A stretch of 64,000 nt of DNA from Chlorella sorokiniana (taxonomy: Eukaryota; Chlorophyta; Trebouxiophyceae; Chlorellales; Chlorellaceae): positions 1,240,001 to 1,304,000 of the forward strand of contig CP084614.1 in assembly GCA_025917655.1 (NCBI GenBank), in the 5' to 3' direction. Below are positions 31,780 through 42,200 of the stretch, in pieces. The translations under genes were made by a program, and so were the position numbers. The notes beneath the pieces were generated by a model. That model saw only the letters and a program-made list of their open reading frames with translations. It made no database searches and was not told where the DNA came from. The number at the start of each line of letters is the position of its first letter. Position 1 is the first letter of the stretch.

Positions 31780-32657
31780 AGGCGTGCTGCAAGGTGCTGG
31801 CAGAGTACTATGGCCCCAACTCCACCCTGCCTTCATCCAACTGTTTCTGCGATGAGGCTTACTGGGCTTCATTCTCTGCTCTGTCAGGTGAAGAGGTGGT
31901 GCTCGCAGCCGGGTGCCAAACGAGGAGTGGCGCCGGCCCCCTGACTACCCGGCCTTCACCCACTGATACTCTCTGCCCCAATCTGTACGCAGACTACCAC
32001 TACATTGACTGGCCATCCTATTTTGGCAAGTGCACGTAAGTGGCAGCACTTTGAATGGCCTGGCAACTTGCTTGCTGTTTCCAAACACCTGGCTGGTGCC
32101 CCCTTCATCCCTGACTGCAAGCCCAAACTCAACCCCACGCTTTTCCACGTGACACACAGGGCGATGGGCTACCCCGTTTACCACTTCCAAGATGGGGAGG
32201 GACCCTGCTCCGGCGTCCCCACCCCCCAGAGGAGGCCACCGGAGCTGATGTCCCCCTGTGAAGCCCATGCGAACCTTCAGCCAGTGGGTCGAGGGTCTCG
32301 GCGACTACGGCCTGGGCGCAGTATCCTTCACTGCAGCCATCATTGCAAGTGCGTTCCAGCCGCAATTCTGTTTGTGTGGGAGCCGGTGTGGGTGGGTGGG
32401 TGGGGTGGGGTGGGGCGGGGAACACGGAGGCAGTGCGCGCTTGGCGTGTGCAGCAGCATACCGTGCTGTTACAGCGTGCTAGCGATCCACCACCTTGTCT
32501 CCTTCCAACTTCGGAGCAGTTACCTAGCATCTCCCGCCTGCTGTCTGCTCTTCTCTGCCATGCAGCCTTTGGCGGCTCAATGATGGCTTGGCCTTTCGTG
32601 TTTGATGCCGGCGCCGATGTGCGCCGCCTCTTTGCCAACAAGGCTGCAGCCGCCTGA
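31780..32657 (+). CDS. Cysteine-containing secreted/membrane protein of unknown function
   Basis: Exons join as follows. One begins at an acceptor near 31780 and reads EACCKVLAEYYGPNSTLP then SSNCFCDEAYW, ending near 31888. The next has DYHYIDWPSYFGKC, ending near 32036. The next begins AMGYPVYHFQDGEGPC and includes TFSQWVEGLGDYGLGAVSFT. The last, from ~32568, reads FGGSMMAWPFVFDAGADVRR and stops after KAAAA. The CC...CFC pattern suggests disulfide bonds outside the cell, and GAVSFTAAIIA plus the following stretch could form a membrane segment. Keeping the frame in the third exon needs corrections near 32222 and 32253. I do not recognise the family. The 5' end is unknown, with 31369-31530 a candidate signal-peptide exon. 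A TGTAA lies at 32813. Confidence 0.5.
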
Positions 32658-32812
32658 GCCAGGACAAGCGGTAATGCCTCTGCTGAGCTGCCGCCTTTCG
32701 ACCTCCCACAGACGGTTTCACGCTACATGTTGTCTGGCATGGGCTTGTGTCCATCTTGCTGTTTTAGGGTGCTAGCTGAATGCAGACAAAGCCATGCAAA
32801 GCAAGCAAGGGG

Positions 32813-32817
32813 TGTAA
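32813..32817 (+). terminator. TGTAA polyadenylation signal
   Basis: TGTAA about 155 bases after the stop at 32657, in the convergent spacer before the RING-type gene. Confidence 0.55.
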
Positions 32818-32893
32818 CTAAGAACCCCCATGCAGCTCACGCGGCCTAGCATTTTCTAGAAAGATATGCTGTCTCCCTGCTCATACTTCTCCA

Positions 32894-35800
32894 TCATAAA
32901 CCCACGCCAAGGATGGAAAAGTAATCCACCAGGTCCTGGTGCGCCTCATCGCCGCCCTGCTGCGCGAGCTGCGCAGCAGGCGGGCACATCAAGTCTGGCG
33001 GCAGGCAGATGCCAGCGGGCACGGGGCAGTGGTGGCTCACCGGCATTGGCAGAGGCACTGTGGCTGAGGATGCATAGACCTGCGCAAAGCTGAGCGATGA
33101 TACTGGGGCTGGCATGGAGGTTGGGACCTGCAGCTGCACAGGCTGGGCTGGGAAAGTGTGGTGGTGCTGGTGCTGCTGGGTGTGAGGGCTGATGTCCGGC
33201 TGCTGCCAGGCTTGGCCACCAGAGCGGCCGCCCTGCTGGCAACTGAACTGCCCGCTCCTCTGGCTATGCATCAGCGCTGCCCGGGCCGCTGCGAGGCCAG
33301 CCGTGTAGCCTTCATCATAGGGTGCAGCTGGGTGGTTGAGTGGTGCAGGAGGCGGGGCAGCACGCGGCGCCATGCGGAAACCTGCGCTGATGGGTAGGCT
33401 GTTGCTGTGGATGTTGCTGCCTGGGGCCCCGGCTGACTGCAGCAGGTGCGGTGCCACCTGCTCAAGTGGTGGCGAATGGCGCAGGCTGGCTCCCTGGCCC
33501 TCCAGCAGGTCGGGCATAGGTGAGGCGAGGTGGGGGGCTGGGAGCCAGGGAGCCAGGCGGGACAGACGCGCTGGTGGCCGGCTGGAGCAGGGGCTCGTCG
33601 CTGCTGCCGCCAGAGCTGGGCGTCGGGGTTGTGGTTTGCGGCAGACCAGAAGGGGAAGGCGTAAGCGGCTGCTCCAGCGCCTCCTCAGCTCTTAACCCCT
33701 CATCCTGCGCATGCAGCACACAGCTGGAATGCATTGGAGCCAATGCGGATCATGTGCATGTGAAAGACTGGCATAAGCAAGTGCATGGCAAAGGTTAGCA
33801 TAGACAGGCAACATGAATCGCATGCTGGGCAGATCAATCCCACCTCTGGTGCAAAACTTGGCGGAGAACCGGGCTCGGCAGCGCCTTTGGCAGCCGGGGC
33901 GCCAATCTGAGATGCCAGGCCTTGCAGGGACCAGGAGGCTGCTTCTACATCCCCTTTGGCCTCTGCTAGCTGCTCCTCAACAGCAGCCGCTGGGCTTGGC
34001 AGCCCCAGCTCAGCCGCCAGAGCGAGGAGGCGCTGCACTTCCCTGTGGGAAGTGCAGGCAGTGGCATGGGGACGGAAGTGTTAGTGGCATGATATGAAGG
34101 CGCTGCTGAGATCAGCAAGAAGTACCCACTGCCAGCAATGTCCCCTCAACCTGCCGCACCTGGTCACCTCCACTGGCCGGGGGTCCGCAAGGCTCGCTGC
34201 CAGTCAGCACGAGCATCGCGTCCTCCACGCTGCACCCCGTCGCGTCTGCCGCCACCTCTGCCGTGTCCTGCCGCACGCTCAGCTCGCGCACCAAGGTGTC
34301 CACGCAGGCAGCGCGCTTTCGCTGCCTTACCAGCTCCAGCGTGTCAGCAGGAAGGCCCAGCATGCGCTCCCGCGCCGCTGCCGCCTCCCACGCCTGCGGT
34401 TCCCATCAGGCAGCAGGTTGCGCAGCTCATGCATCCACAAGAAGGCTTGGATACGCAAAGCCTTTGGGTTGGTAGAGGGGAAAACAACACCACCCCATGA
34501 TGCATGGCCCAAGCGTAGCTCAACAGCACGAGCACACCTCATGCTTGCCCTCGGCCTCCTCTCGCTCCATGACCGCCCTGGCCGCCTCTGCCTCGCGCTG
34601 TAGCTCCTCCTCCTCCCGCCTGCCCGCCTCCTCCTGCTCCTGCCACTCCGCCTCTCGCTCCGTCAGCTCAGCCTGTGACACATTGGAACGTCATAAGGGC
34701 TGCGCCTCGGCAAACCATGCACAGATGCCAGAGCTTCTGGCACATTGCGCAGCACTGCTGCTGCTTTGCAGGCACCCAGCAGCAGCCATGTTCGCCCACC
34801 CGGCTATGACATCGTGGGCATTTGTAAATTCGGCAGTCGCCATACTCCTCCATGTTGCGGCACATGGTCAGCTCCAGCGGCCGCTTGCCCGCAGCAAAGT
34901 GCAGGTGGGAGCCAGGCGGCACAGGATTCCAGCCCGCTACCTGCTTCCTGGCTGGCAGCCGGTCCCCGTCGCTGCCTCCGGCAAAGGCAGTGCTGCCTCC
35001 GTTGCCCCCGCCCCAGTGCCCCTTCCGCGGCAAGGAGGGGCCCTTGGGGAGAGCAGCCTTCTTGCCTGTGGTGGCTGCTGCGGGGAGCGCAGCCTTCTTG
35101 CCAGCGTTGCCTGCTGCTGGGGCTGTCTGCTTGCCACGCGGTTTCGGAGGTGGCGGGGCTGCAGGCTGCGCCTTCATTGGCTTCACAATATCGGCAGCTG
35201 CGCATGGGAAAGAGCAGTGGACACAATTGATGCACATTATATCGCTCGCTTCACTGAATGTGCTTGCTTGCACTCCCCAATCAGCGCACCTATTGAATGG
35301 CCAGCGCATGTTGCGCTGGCACCATTGGTTCCCACGGAGCGCTTTGCACGGCCTCTTGGGCAGGGAACGCCCTCAGACTGGTAAAAGTACTTCGGTCGCT
35401 GCCTGGCAAGCACCTGCGCTGGAGGCCAGCACTGCTGTCGGGCCGGGCGGGCAGTCAGATGAACAGCTCCTGCAGGTGACCCGGCAACTGCTACCCTTCA
35501 GCAGGGCTTGCCTTGTATTTGCTGCAGGCCGCGGAGTTGGTAGACACAAGGTTGATGTGCTCGACCTGCAAACAGGTCGTACTTCAGCAGTCAGCATTCA
35601 GCGCAATGGAGGTGCGAGGACGCCGGCATGCAGGCATGAGGTGAGCAGCATACGCGGCCTGGAGGGTGAGCGGCATGTCTCACCACGTAGTCAGCTGCGC
35701 AATCCAGATGGTACCTGGCTGTGCCGCAGCCTGAGCACTCCACTGCGGGCAGCATCAGGCAGCACAGCCGTGGCATGAGCAGGCGCACGACAGGCGGCCC

Positions 35801-36104
35801 GGCTGCACGTGGGCCGCGACCTTGGGGCGCCGGAGAAATGGTGCAAGATGCAGTCCTAGGTTACCCCTCAGCATGCATGAATCATAAAATGGCCAGAATC
35901 GTAGGCATTGCGCGTCTTGGTGGCGAGATGCGCTTCGATCACACTTTCACCTGTCATATACTCTTCCTCCGTCTCCAGCTCTATCAAACATATCTGGCAA
36001 TTAGTGAGCACAGTCGCGTCCTCCGCCTGAGACGCCGAGACGCCATGGTCGACCTCAGCCTTGCTGGCCTTCCCAGCACGCCTTCCTCTTTTATCTTGGA
36101 CCAT
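32894..36104 (-). CDS. RING-type zinc-finger protein with coiled coil and UBA-like region
   Basis: The start is the ATG at 36104 (MVQDKRGRRAGKASK). Zinc-ligand pairs are spread over exons: CQICLIELETEEEYMT (ends 35951), VECSGCGTARYHLDCAADYV (~35745-35685), and later CRNMEEYGDCRIYKCPRCHS (~34850-34800). Together they resemble a C-x2-C ... C-x2-C ... H-x2-C ... CPxC RING-like arrangement, so an E3 ubiquitin-ligase role is inferred. Between them a basic linker repeats GKKAALP. After them comes a charged coiled coil (EREAEWQEQEEAGRREEEEL), then ERMLGLPADTLELVRQRKRA and DATGCSVEDAMLVLTG, which look UBA-like. A Pro/Gln/His-rich tail ends DYFSILGVGL. Several exon boundaries are approximate. I cannot name an orthologue. 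Confidence 0.55.
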
Positions 36105-36267
36105 CGCAGAAAGATTCACAAGCTCACACGAACGATTCGAGGTAGGGGGAACCGGTGGGTCGGTGCTGGGAAATGGTGATGGTGAGGGCGAGCTGGCGCC
36201 ACCACATCATCAGCATCAGGGTTTTGCCCCAGCAACCGACACGGGCACCCCAGAAACTGCTGAAAGG

Positions 36268-38545
36268 TCAAGTCAGAAGCGCAGCAAGGGCGAAGGCAGC
36301 AAAAAGCAGTGTAGCCAAGGGAACCCCACTGCGCAAGTTGCTGCTGGAGGTGCCTGGGGCGGGCGCGGGTGCTGCAACGCCGGTTGGGGTCGGTATGCCG
36401 GTAACAACGCTGTCGTTACTGACCTTGATGCTGCGACGGGGCAGGGAGGCAGCAAGGCGCTTTCACAGCTGTCGCTTGCTGCGGCCTGGCATGTGGCAGG
36501 ACACGCCGGCCGGCAAGACAGCCGGCAGTGCTTGCTGGCAGCTGTCGCTGCCAGCCCAGCAGCACCAGTGCCACAGCTCACCTGGACCAGAACCGCAGGG
36601 CTGCAGGCAGCAGCTCCGCAGGCAGCGGGTGCTCTTTGGTGCCGCCCACCATGGCCTGGCCCTCGGGAGTGAGCAGGTAGCCCACTGCGCAGCGGGCGGC
36701 GGCGTGGCCAGGCCGGGAGTAGGGACAAGAATGCCTGGCCCCGCCACAGAGCCCCCTCGTGCCCAGCATCAGCACTGACAAGGCAGGGGCAAAAATGCGC
36801 CGACCTGCGTCCTGATGTAGTGGCCGGGGGGCCGTCGGCGGTGAGGTCGCGGGCGCCGTCATCATGCCCCAGTACAGGATGGGGTACCGCGAGGGCGGCT
36901 GCGCGTACAGCTGGCTCCAGTCCTGGGCGGGGTCGGCCGGGCTGGGCGCGCCGGCCGCCAGCGCTGCCACCGCACTGGCGTTGAGGTCGCCGTTGGGTGC
37001 CACAAAGTCGCCGGCGGCGTTCCTCACAACGGCTGCACGGGGGGTGGCCCAGGACCTGAGCTGCCGCTGGCTGGAGCATGAAGATCGGCTGGCACAGCCA
37101 GAGCATGGAGAAGACTACTCAAAAGGGGGAAGCTTGCATTCAAGAACGAGGGCAACACACCGTACTGCATGGCATCTGGATAGGTTGCCACGTACTGCCC
37201 CACGGGCATGGAGCCGCCAATGGCGATGGCGCCAGGGGTGGCGTTGACTGCGCGCCAGGTGCCCTCCACATCGGTGGACGCAATGAGGTCTGCAGCCGGG
37301 GTGCAGCAGGAAGGGGTGGCAGGTACCGCCCGGCGTCGCGCATGCACCCGGCCCTGCAGCTCTGGCTGTGCGACGCAGCCCTCTGCACCGCCATGCCAAC
37401 AGGGGCAGGCAGGGCCCAGGCTGCAGCTCTCCTCACCGTCCCCCAGGGCCGCCACCACATCCTGAAGGTTGTCGGTGACGCCCACCGTCCAGGCGGGGCA
37501 CTCGGCCGCCAGCCACTGGGTGAGGGTCTGGGTGATGGGCATGCTGAGGTTGAGGTAGACCAGGGTCAGCGGCAGGTCTGGCAGCTCAGCCTGGTGGGGG
37601 CACGGGGAAAGGCGGTGGTGTGTTGGCCACAACACAGGAGGGGGCAGCAGCTCTGGCTGTGTGGGGAGCCGTGGGCGTGGAGGGGGTGGGCCTCACGGCA
37701 GCTGACAGGCAGCTCCCTTGGGGCCAGACGGGACAGCAGCGGCCCAGCATGCACTTGAGCTGAGGGGCACGCGGCCAGGTGTGGGTGCACCTCGGGGTTG
37801 AGCTCCTGCAGGGCGGGGTCGTCCCAGGCGCGCACGTCGCCCGTGAGGATGCCCGCCACGGCGCACGCATCAAGGCGCAGGGGGAGGAGCCCAGCTGGGG
37901 CATGTTGTAGAACATCTCAGAGGGCGCCCAGCCGTACGGGAACTGGAGCATGGGGCTGCAGAGGGTACAGGAGGCAGGCAGAGCGTCTGGGTCGCAGCAC
38001 GCGGCAGTCGGCGTGAGCGTGTGGAGCCGGGGCGGCGGTGGGAGCGGGAGCGGCAGGCCTGCAGCCGCCCTCACGTGGTCCAACCCTCCGCCAGGTCATC
38101 GGCCAGAAAGGTGGGCACAGCCGCGGCCACGTCCGCAACCTGCCCACTGGCTGTCTCCATGTATCCCGCGACCTGCATGCTGCGTCAAGGCCAGCCGAGG
38201 AAGCGTCATGATACCCCGGTGCGGTGGGGTGAGGCAGCGGGGTGCTAGGGCTGCTGGCCATGATGCCAAGGGACAAGCAAATCACGGAGCGTGTATCTGC
38301 CCTTTCTGTTAGGCCAGCAAAGACCACGCGCCCGTCTACCTGTGAGCGCGGGCGATGGTGAAATTGGTCTCCATTGAAGGCACGCCGTCGGTGGTGGTGG
38401 CGGCATCCACGTCGGCGGCAAGCTGCTCCATTAGAGTAAGCCACACCCGCGCCGTGTTCACCGCCATTTGTGTAACACCCTGCTCAGCTGCGGAAACACC
38501 AGGCCATAAAAGGAGGCCAGCGAGTACGAAAATCACGGTTTTCAT
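36268..38545 (-). CDS. PstS-like phosphate-binding protein with signal peptide and GPI-anchor signal
   Basis: Bacterial periplasmic substrate-binding fold of the PstS type encoded by an intron-containing nuclear gene. Exons: 38545-38340, 38172-~38088, 37955-37791, 37590-37437, 37289-37161, 37032-~36808, ~36745-36582 and 36430-36268. Exon 1 opens with a signal peptide, MKTVIFVLAGLLLWPGVSAA. PstS hallmarks follow: GWAPSEMFYNMPQLGS, then VAGILTGDVRAWDDPALQEL, then TPGAIAIGGSMPVGQYV, then NAAGDFVAPNGDLNASAV, then AVGYLLTPEGQAMVGG. The final exon gives a Ser/Thr/Pro-rich spacer and ends SGVPLATLLFAAFALAALLT, a hydrophobic tail without a basic end, typical of a GPI-anchor signal. The protein is therefore probably tethered outside the plasma membrane and may bind phosphate. 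One-base gaps lie near 38338 (exon 1/2 junction) and 37865. Confidence 0.78.
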
Positions 38546-38716
38546 GGCGTCGGGAGAATATCCGCGGCCTGATAGACCAGTATGCGCCTGAGCAACTCGT
38601 CCCTGAGCGGCCGAGGACCGCCCGAGTGGTGGCTTCAAATCGACCGGGAGACCCAGCACTCCCAGCAGGCAAAGGATACCATCGGCAGCGGTAAGACAGG
38701 GAATCACTCATTGCCA

Positions 38717-38721
38717 TTACA
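38717..38721 (-). terminator. TGTAA polyadenylation signal
   Basis: TTACA on the plus strand (TGTAA on the coding strand), about 150 bases after the DCAF13 stop. Confidence 0.55.
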
Positions 38722-38871
38722 ATTGCAGGCCACGGTGGAGGGACTGGAAACAAATGAAGCAGTAAAAGAAATGCAGAGAAACAGAGCAGCAGGGAGTAGG
38801 CAGGAGAGCGAGCAGATGGAGACAAGGCCAGGCAGGGGCAAGGGCGGGGACGATGGATGCCGCCCTCTCCT

Positions 38872-41339
38872 TCACTCCAGCTCCGCCACAATCTTCTTCT
38901 TGCGCGCGGACTTGAGCTTGACGGCGCCGGGCGCGGAGTGCGCGATGCGGTGCTGCGTCTTGCGCCGCTCGCTGTCCTGCTGCACGCGGCGCAGCTTGGC
39001 AGCCTTGTAGATGGGGGCGGGCAGGTGGCGGTGGCGCACGATGCGCGCCACCTCCGGCAGGTGCTTGTGCCGCTCTATGAGCGCCTTGTTGTACTGCATC
39101 TTCTTGCGCTCGCGCGGCAGCACCGTGCCCAGCTGCTCGCTGGCGTTGGCCTTCCACACGCGCACGTTCATGTCGTCGGAGCCTGCCGCCGGGGAAGAGG
39201 GCAGGGCAGGGCAGGTGGGTTGAAAGGATGGCTCGGCTGGGTTTGCGACAGGCAGGGCGCAGAGCGGACGGTGCGGAAGACCTGTATCACAGACCACTGG
39301 TGCGTGCAGGGTGCAGGGCGCATTGGCACAGCGCGAGGCCACGCTGCTGGGCCACCGCCGTATCCCTGCTCACGGTGCCCCCTGCTGCCCCAGCCCCTCA
39401 CCTGAGAAGACGTAGGTTCCGTCGCCGCTGAAGCGCACTGCAAAGACGCGCTGCATGCGCTTTGTGTGGTACACGTCGCGCGAGTGGCCGCCGTTGAAGG
39501 AGAAGATGCGAACTGCGGGGGCGACGGGGAGGAGCAGGCCCAATGGAGGCCAGGCAAGGAGCCAGGCAGCTTAGCGGCCCAGAGCAAGCAGTAGCAAGCC
39601 TGACCCACGACCTACTGTCTGCCCTCGTCGGCAGCAGCAGCAGCAGCAGCAGCAGCGGCGGCGGCGGCGCACCCGAGCGGTCGTACCCCCCGCCACAAAC
39701 TCGCGGCCGGTGGGCGAGTAGTCGACGTCCATGACGGCCGACACAAAGTCCTGGTGCACGCATGAGGCGGAGTCCAGGTGGCGCATGTCGTACGTGTACA
39801 GGTTGCAGTCCTCGTTGGCGACTGCGCACATTGAGAGGGCGGGGGGGCGCGGCGGGGGCGGGGGCCCACATGACGGGCAGAAAATTGGGTGGACAGCCAG
39901 GGGGACGAGAGGCGACGCCCGGCGACCGGGTCTCAGCCGCAGCTCTGCCCTCGGCGCTGCGGCTGGCCGCTGCCGCTGCGTGCAGGTGGTCGGCAGGGCA
40001 GCGGCGCCGCGCTGAGCCCGCTGAGCTGGGCGCACCCGTGAAGTTGAAGGCCTCCATGGGGTTCCAGGCGATGGCGTTGGAGCGCGTCTGCATGACCAGC
40101 TTGCGCACGGGGGTGGAGGCGCGCAGGTCGTAGAGCGCGATGCCGCGGTCGCTGCCAGCGGTGGCGAACAGGTCGGGCTCCGCGGGGTTGAACCGCACTG
40201 CAGGGGCGGGGAGTGGGGGCGGAGTGTGTGTGTATGCTGTTCGACAGGGAGCAGCCCGGGAGGTGACCGGACCCAGGGGAACGCACGGGCGCAGCTGAAT
40301 GCCGGTTCAAAATCGGCATGCACCCCCGCAGCTGCCGCGGCATTCAACCAGGGCTGCCGCCACGTGCCGGGCCAGGCGGCCAGCGGTGCCGAGCCTGCCG
40401 CCGGCGCTCACCAGTGGTGATGGTGTCAGCCCCCAGGCAAAGCTCTGCACCGGCTCCGACCGCTCGTGGTCCCACACCTCCACCGCCGCCCCCGCCGTCG
40501 CAAACTGCGCGCGCTCCCAGTGGTGGTCCACGCCGCGGAAGGCGTGCCGCCCGCTGAACTCCAGCACAGGGCGGCTGTCCTCTTGGATGGGGCCGCCGTC
40601 AAAGGGTGCAAAGGGCACCTGCGTTGTATTGGGGCAGGATGCGTGCGCGACGGGACGTGAAAAGGGGCTGGGGATCCACAGATCTCGAGGCAGTGGCCAG
40701 TGTGAGAGCCACGGCAAGGGCTGCCGCAGCAGCGCTGTGCACCCTAGGCTGACAACCTGGCGCAGCCACCCGCACAGAGCCGCAGCCGCGCACCTTCCAC
40801 AGCTTGACGGTACAGTCGGTGGAGCAGGACACCGCTGCCTCGCCGTCGCACGTCATGCTGATGCCCTTGACCGCCCCCGTGTGGCCCACCAGGCGGCGCA
40901 GGCAGCGGCGGGCGGGCACGTCCCACAGCCGGATGTCGCCGTCGGCCGAACCCGACAGCAGCGAGTTGAGGCGGCGCGGGTTGCGGGCCAGGCAGGTGAT
41001 GCCGTCGTCGTGTGCGAAGGAGGCCAGGAAGGGCTTGGCGAACACGCGGTCCAGCTTGGCTGCGGGGGCGCCGAGGCGGGGGCGCAGCCAGCGGCTGGCA
41101 GGTTGAGCACAACCTGGGCGACGCACGGCGGTAACGCAAAGCTGCAAAGCTGCACATCCTGGGCACTTGACCGGGCCAAGCTGCTGAGGTGCCCACCCGC
41201 ATTGAGTGCGCGTGTGTACTCCTTGGCCTTCTCAAAGGGGTGCAGAGCGGGGTCCAGGTTGCGGTGCACCTTCTGCACATCCTGCGCCCGCTCCCGCGTG
41301 CACGCCTCCTCGCTGCGGTTGATCGTCTTCACCTTCATG
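38872..41339 (-). CDS. DCAF13: DCAF13 / SOF1, WD40 small-subunit processome protein
   Basis: Seven exons: 41339-41197, 41059-40794, 40618-40412, 40197-40036, 39821-39673, 39512-39402 and 39182-38872. The N-terminus MKVKTINRSEEACTRERAQD, then HRNLDPALHPFEKAKEYTRA, matches the family pattern, followed by seven WD-type blades. Landmarks are FAKPFLASFAHDDGITCLA, DIRLWDVPARRC, NAIAWNPMEAFNFT, AVMDVDYSPTGREFV, YHTKRMQRVFAVRFSGDG and DDMNVRVWKANASEQLG. The C-terminal Sof1 domain (HRHLPAPIYKAAKLRRVQQD) and a Lys-rich tail complete it. It acts in nucleolar 18S rRNA processing and is also a candidate CUL4-DDB1 receptor. Two one-base gaps are certain by homology: the G run at 40432-40436 (FAWG/ADTITT) and the run at 39686-39691 (VAGG/YDRS). 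With these added it is full length. Confidence 0.95.
39637..39664. repeat. CAG/CGG microsatellite in a DCAF13 intron
   Basis: (CAG)n followed by (CGG)n within the intron between exons 39821-39673 and 39512-39402. It is CTG/CCG on the coding strand and non-coding. Confidence 0.85.
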
Positions 41340-42200
41340 GTCGCCTGATGCCAGTGTATGAGCGCACAGCACAAATCTAATAGAGTGCTGAGGGACGGCA
41401 GCTGCAAAACAGCAACAGCAAAGGCACAGCGGCCCGAGTGAGCGCCTGCGGCAGCAGCAGCGGCGGTGAGCCTGCAGTCTGCAGACCGAGGAGACAGCGG
41501 CACTGCAGGCCGCGGACAGCAGCATATGCATACAAGACAAAAGGTGTTGCGCGCATGCAGCTTTTGCAGGCTTGCCTGGGCTCAGCCGCTATGCCTGGCA
41601 GCGTTGCGGGCTGCAGCGCAGCCTCTCCTCAATGCTGCATATTCCGTGTGATGTTTCAAGTGGTGTTGTCCGTCGCTGGGTGCCGTAGCCTTCACAATGT
41701 TTTCGTCAATGGTCTAGCAGCATGCAGCAGCAACGTTGTGTTGGTGAACTGTACTTCTACACAGAATCCAACGGTTAAGCGCCGTCGAATTATCTGTCCG
41801 AGAAAATGGACTACGCATTTGGCCTCCATGCTGCCAGTGGCAGTACCGATGCTGGAGGACAGCACCATGCTTGAACTGGGCGCCCACCGCCAGCCCTATG
41901 GTATGCTCGTGACTTGCTACGATGCTTTGACACATTTGATTTTCCTTAGGAGTCCCCTCCGTGTCGGTTGGCCAGGGCTTCCTTCCTCCAGGGGAAAGCG
42001 GCCCCTTTTCCCTTCCTGGTCCTCTGGATGTATGAAACGGTAGTGAGGTAGAGTAGACCGCCGGTGGACAGCTGTAATACCGCTTATCCAGGCAGCGGCA
42101 AGCCCACCCGCCAACGCCGTAGCCGCCTGACACCCTGGCTGGCTTTGGCCCAACTGGACGCGTCTGCCTGCCAGCAGCGGCTGCATCGGGCCCCTGCAGC
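41340..42200. other. Divergent promoter region DCAF13/LSD1
   Basis: About 860 bases between two divergent genes. An open frame at 41438-42043 shows no domain. No first exon of either gene could be supported, so the region is taken as promoters and 5' UTRs. Confidence 0.45.

Noticed and set aside
36268-38545. Bacterial contamination or recent bacterial transfer of pstS
   Set aside because: The gene has several spliceosomal introns, a eukaryotic signal peptide and a GPI-type tail, and base composition like its neighbours, so it is an established algal nuclear gene.
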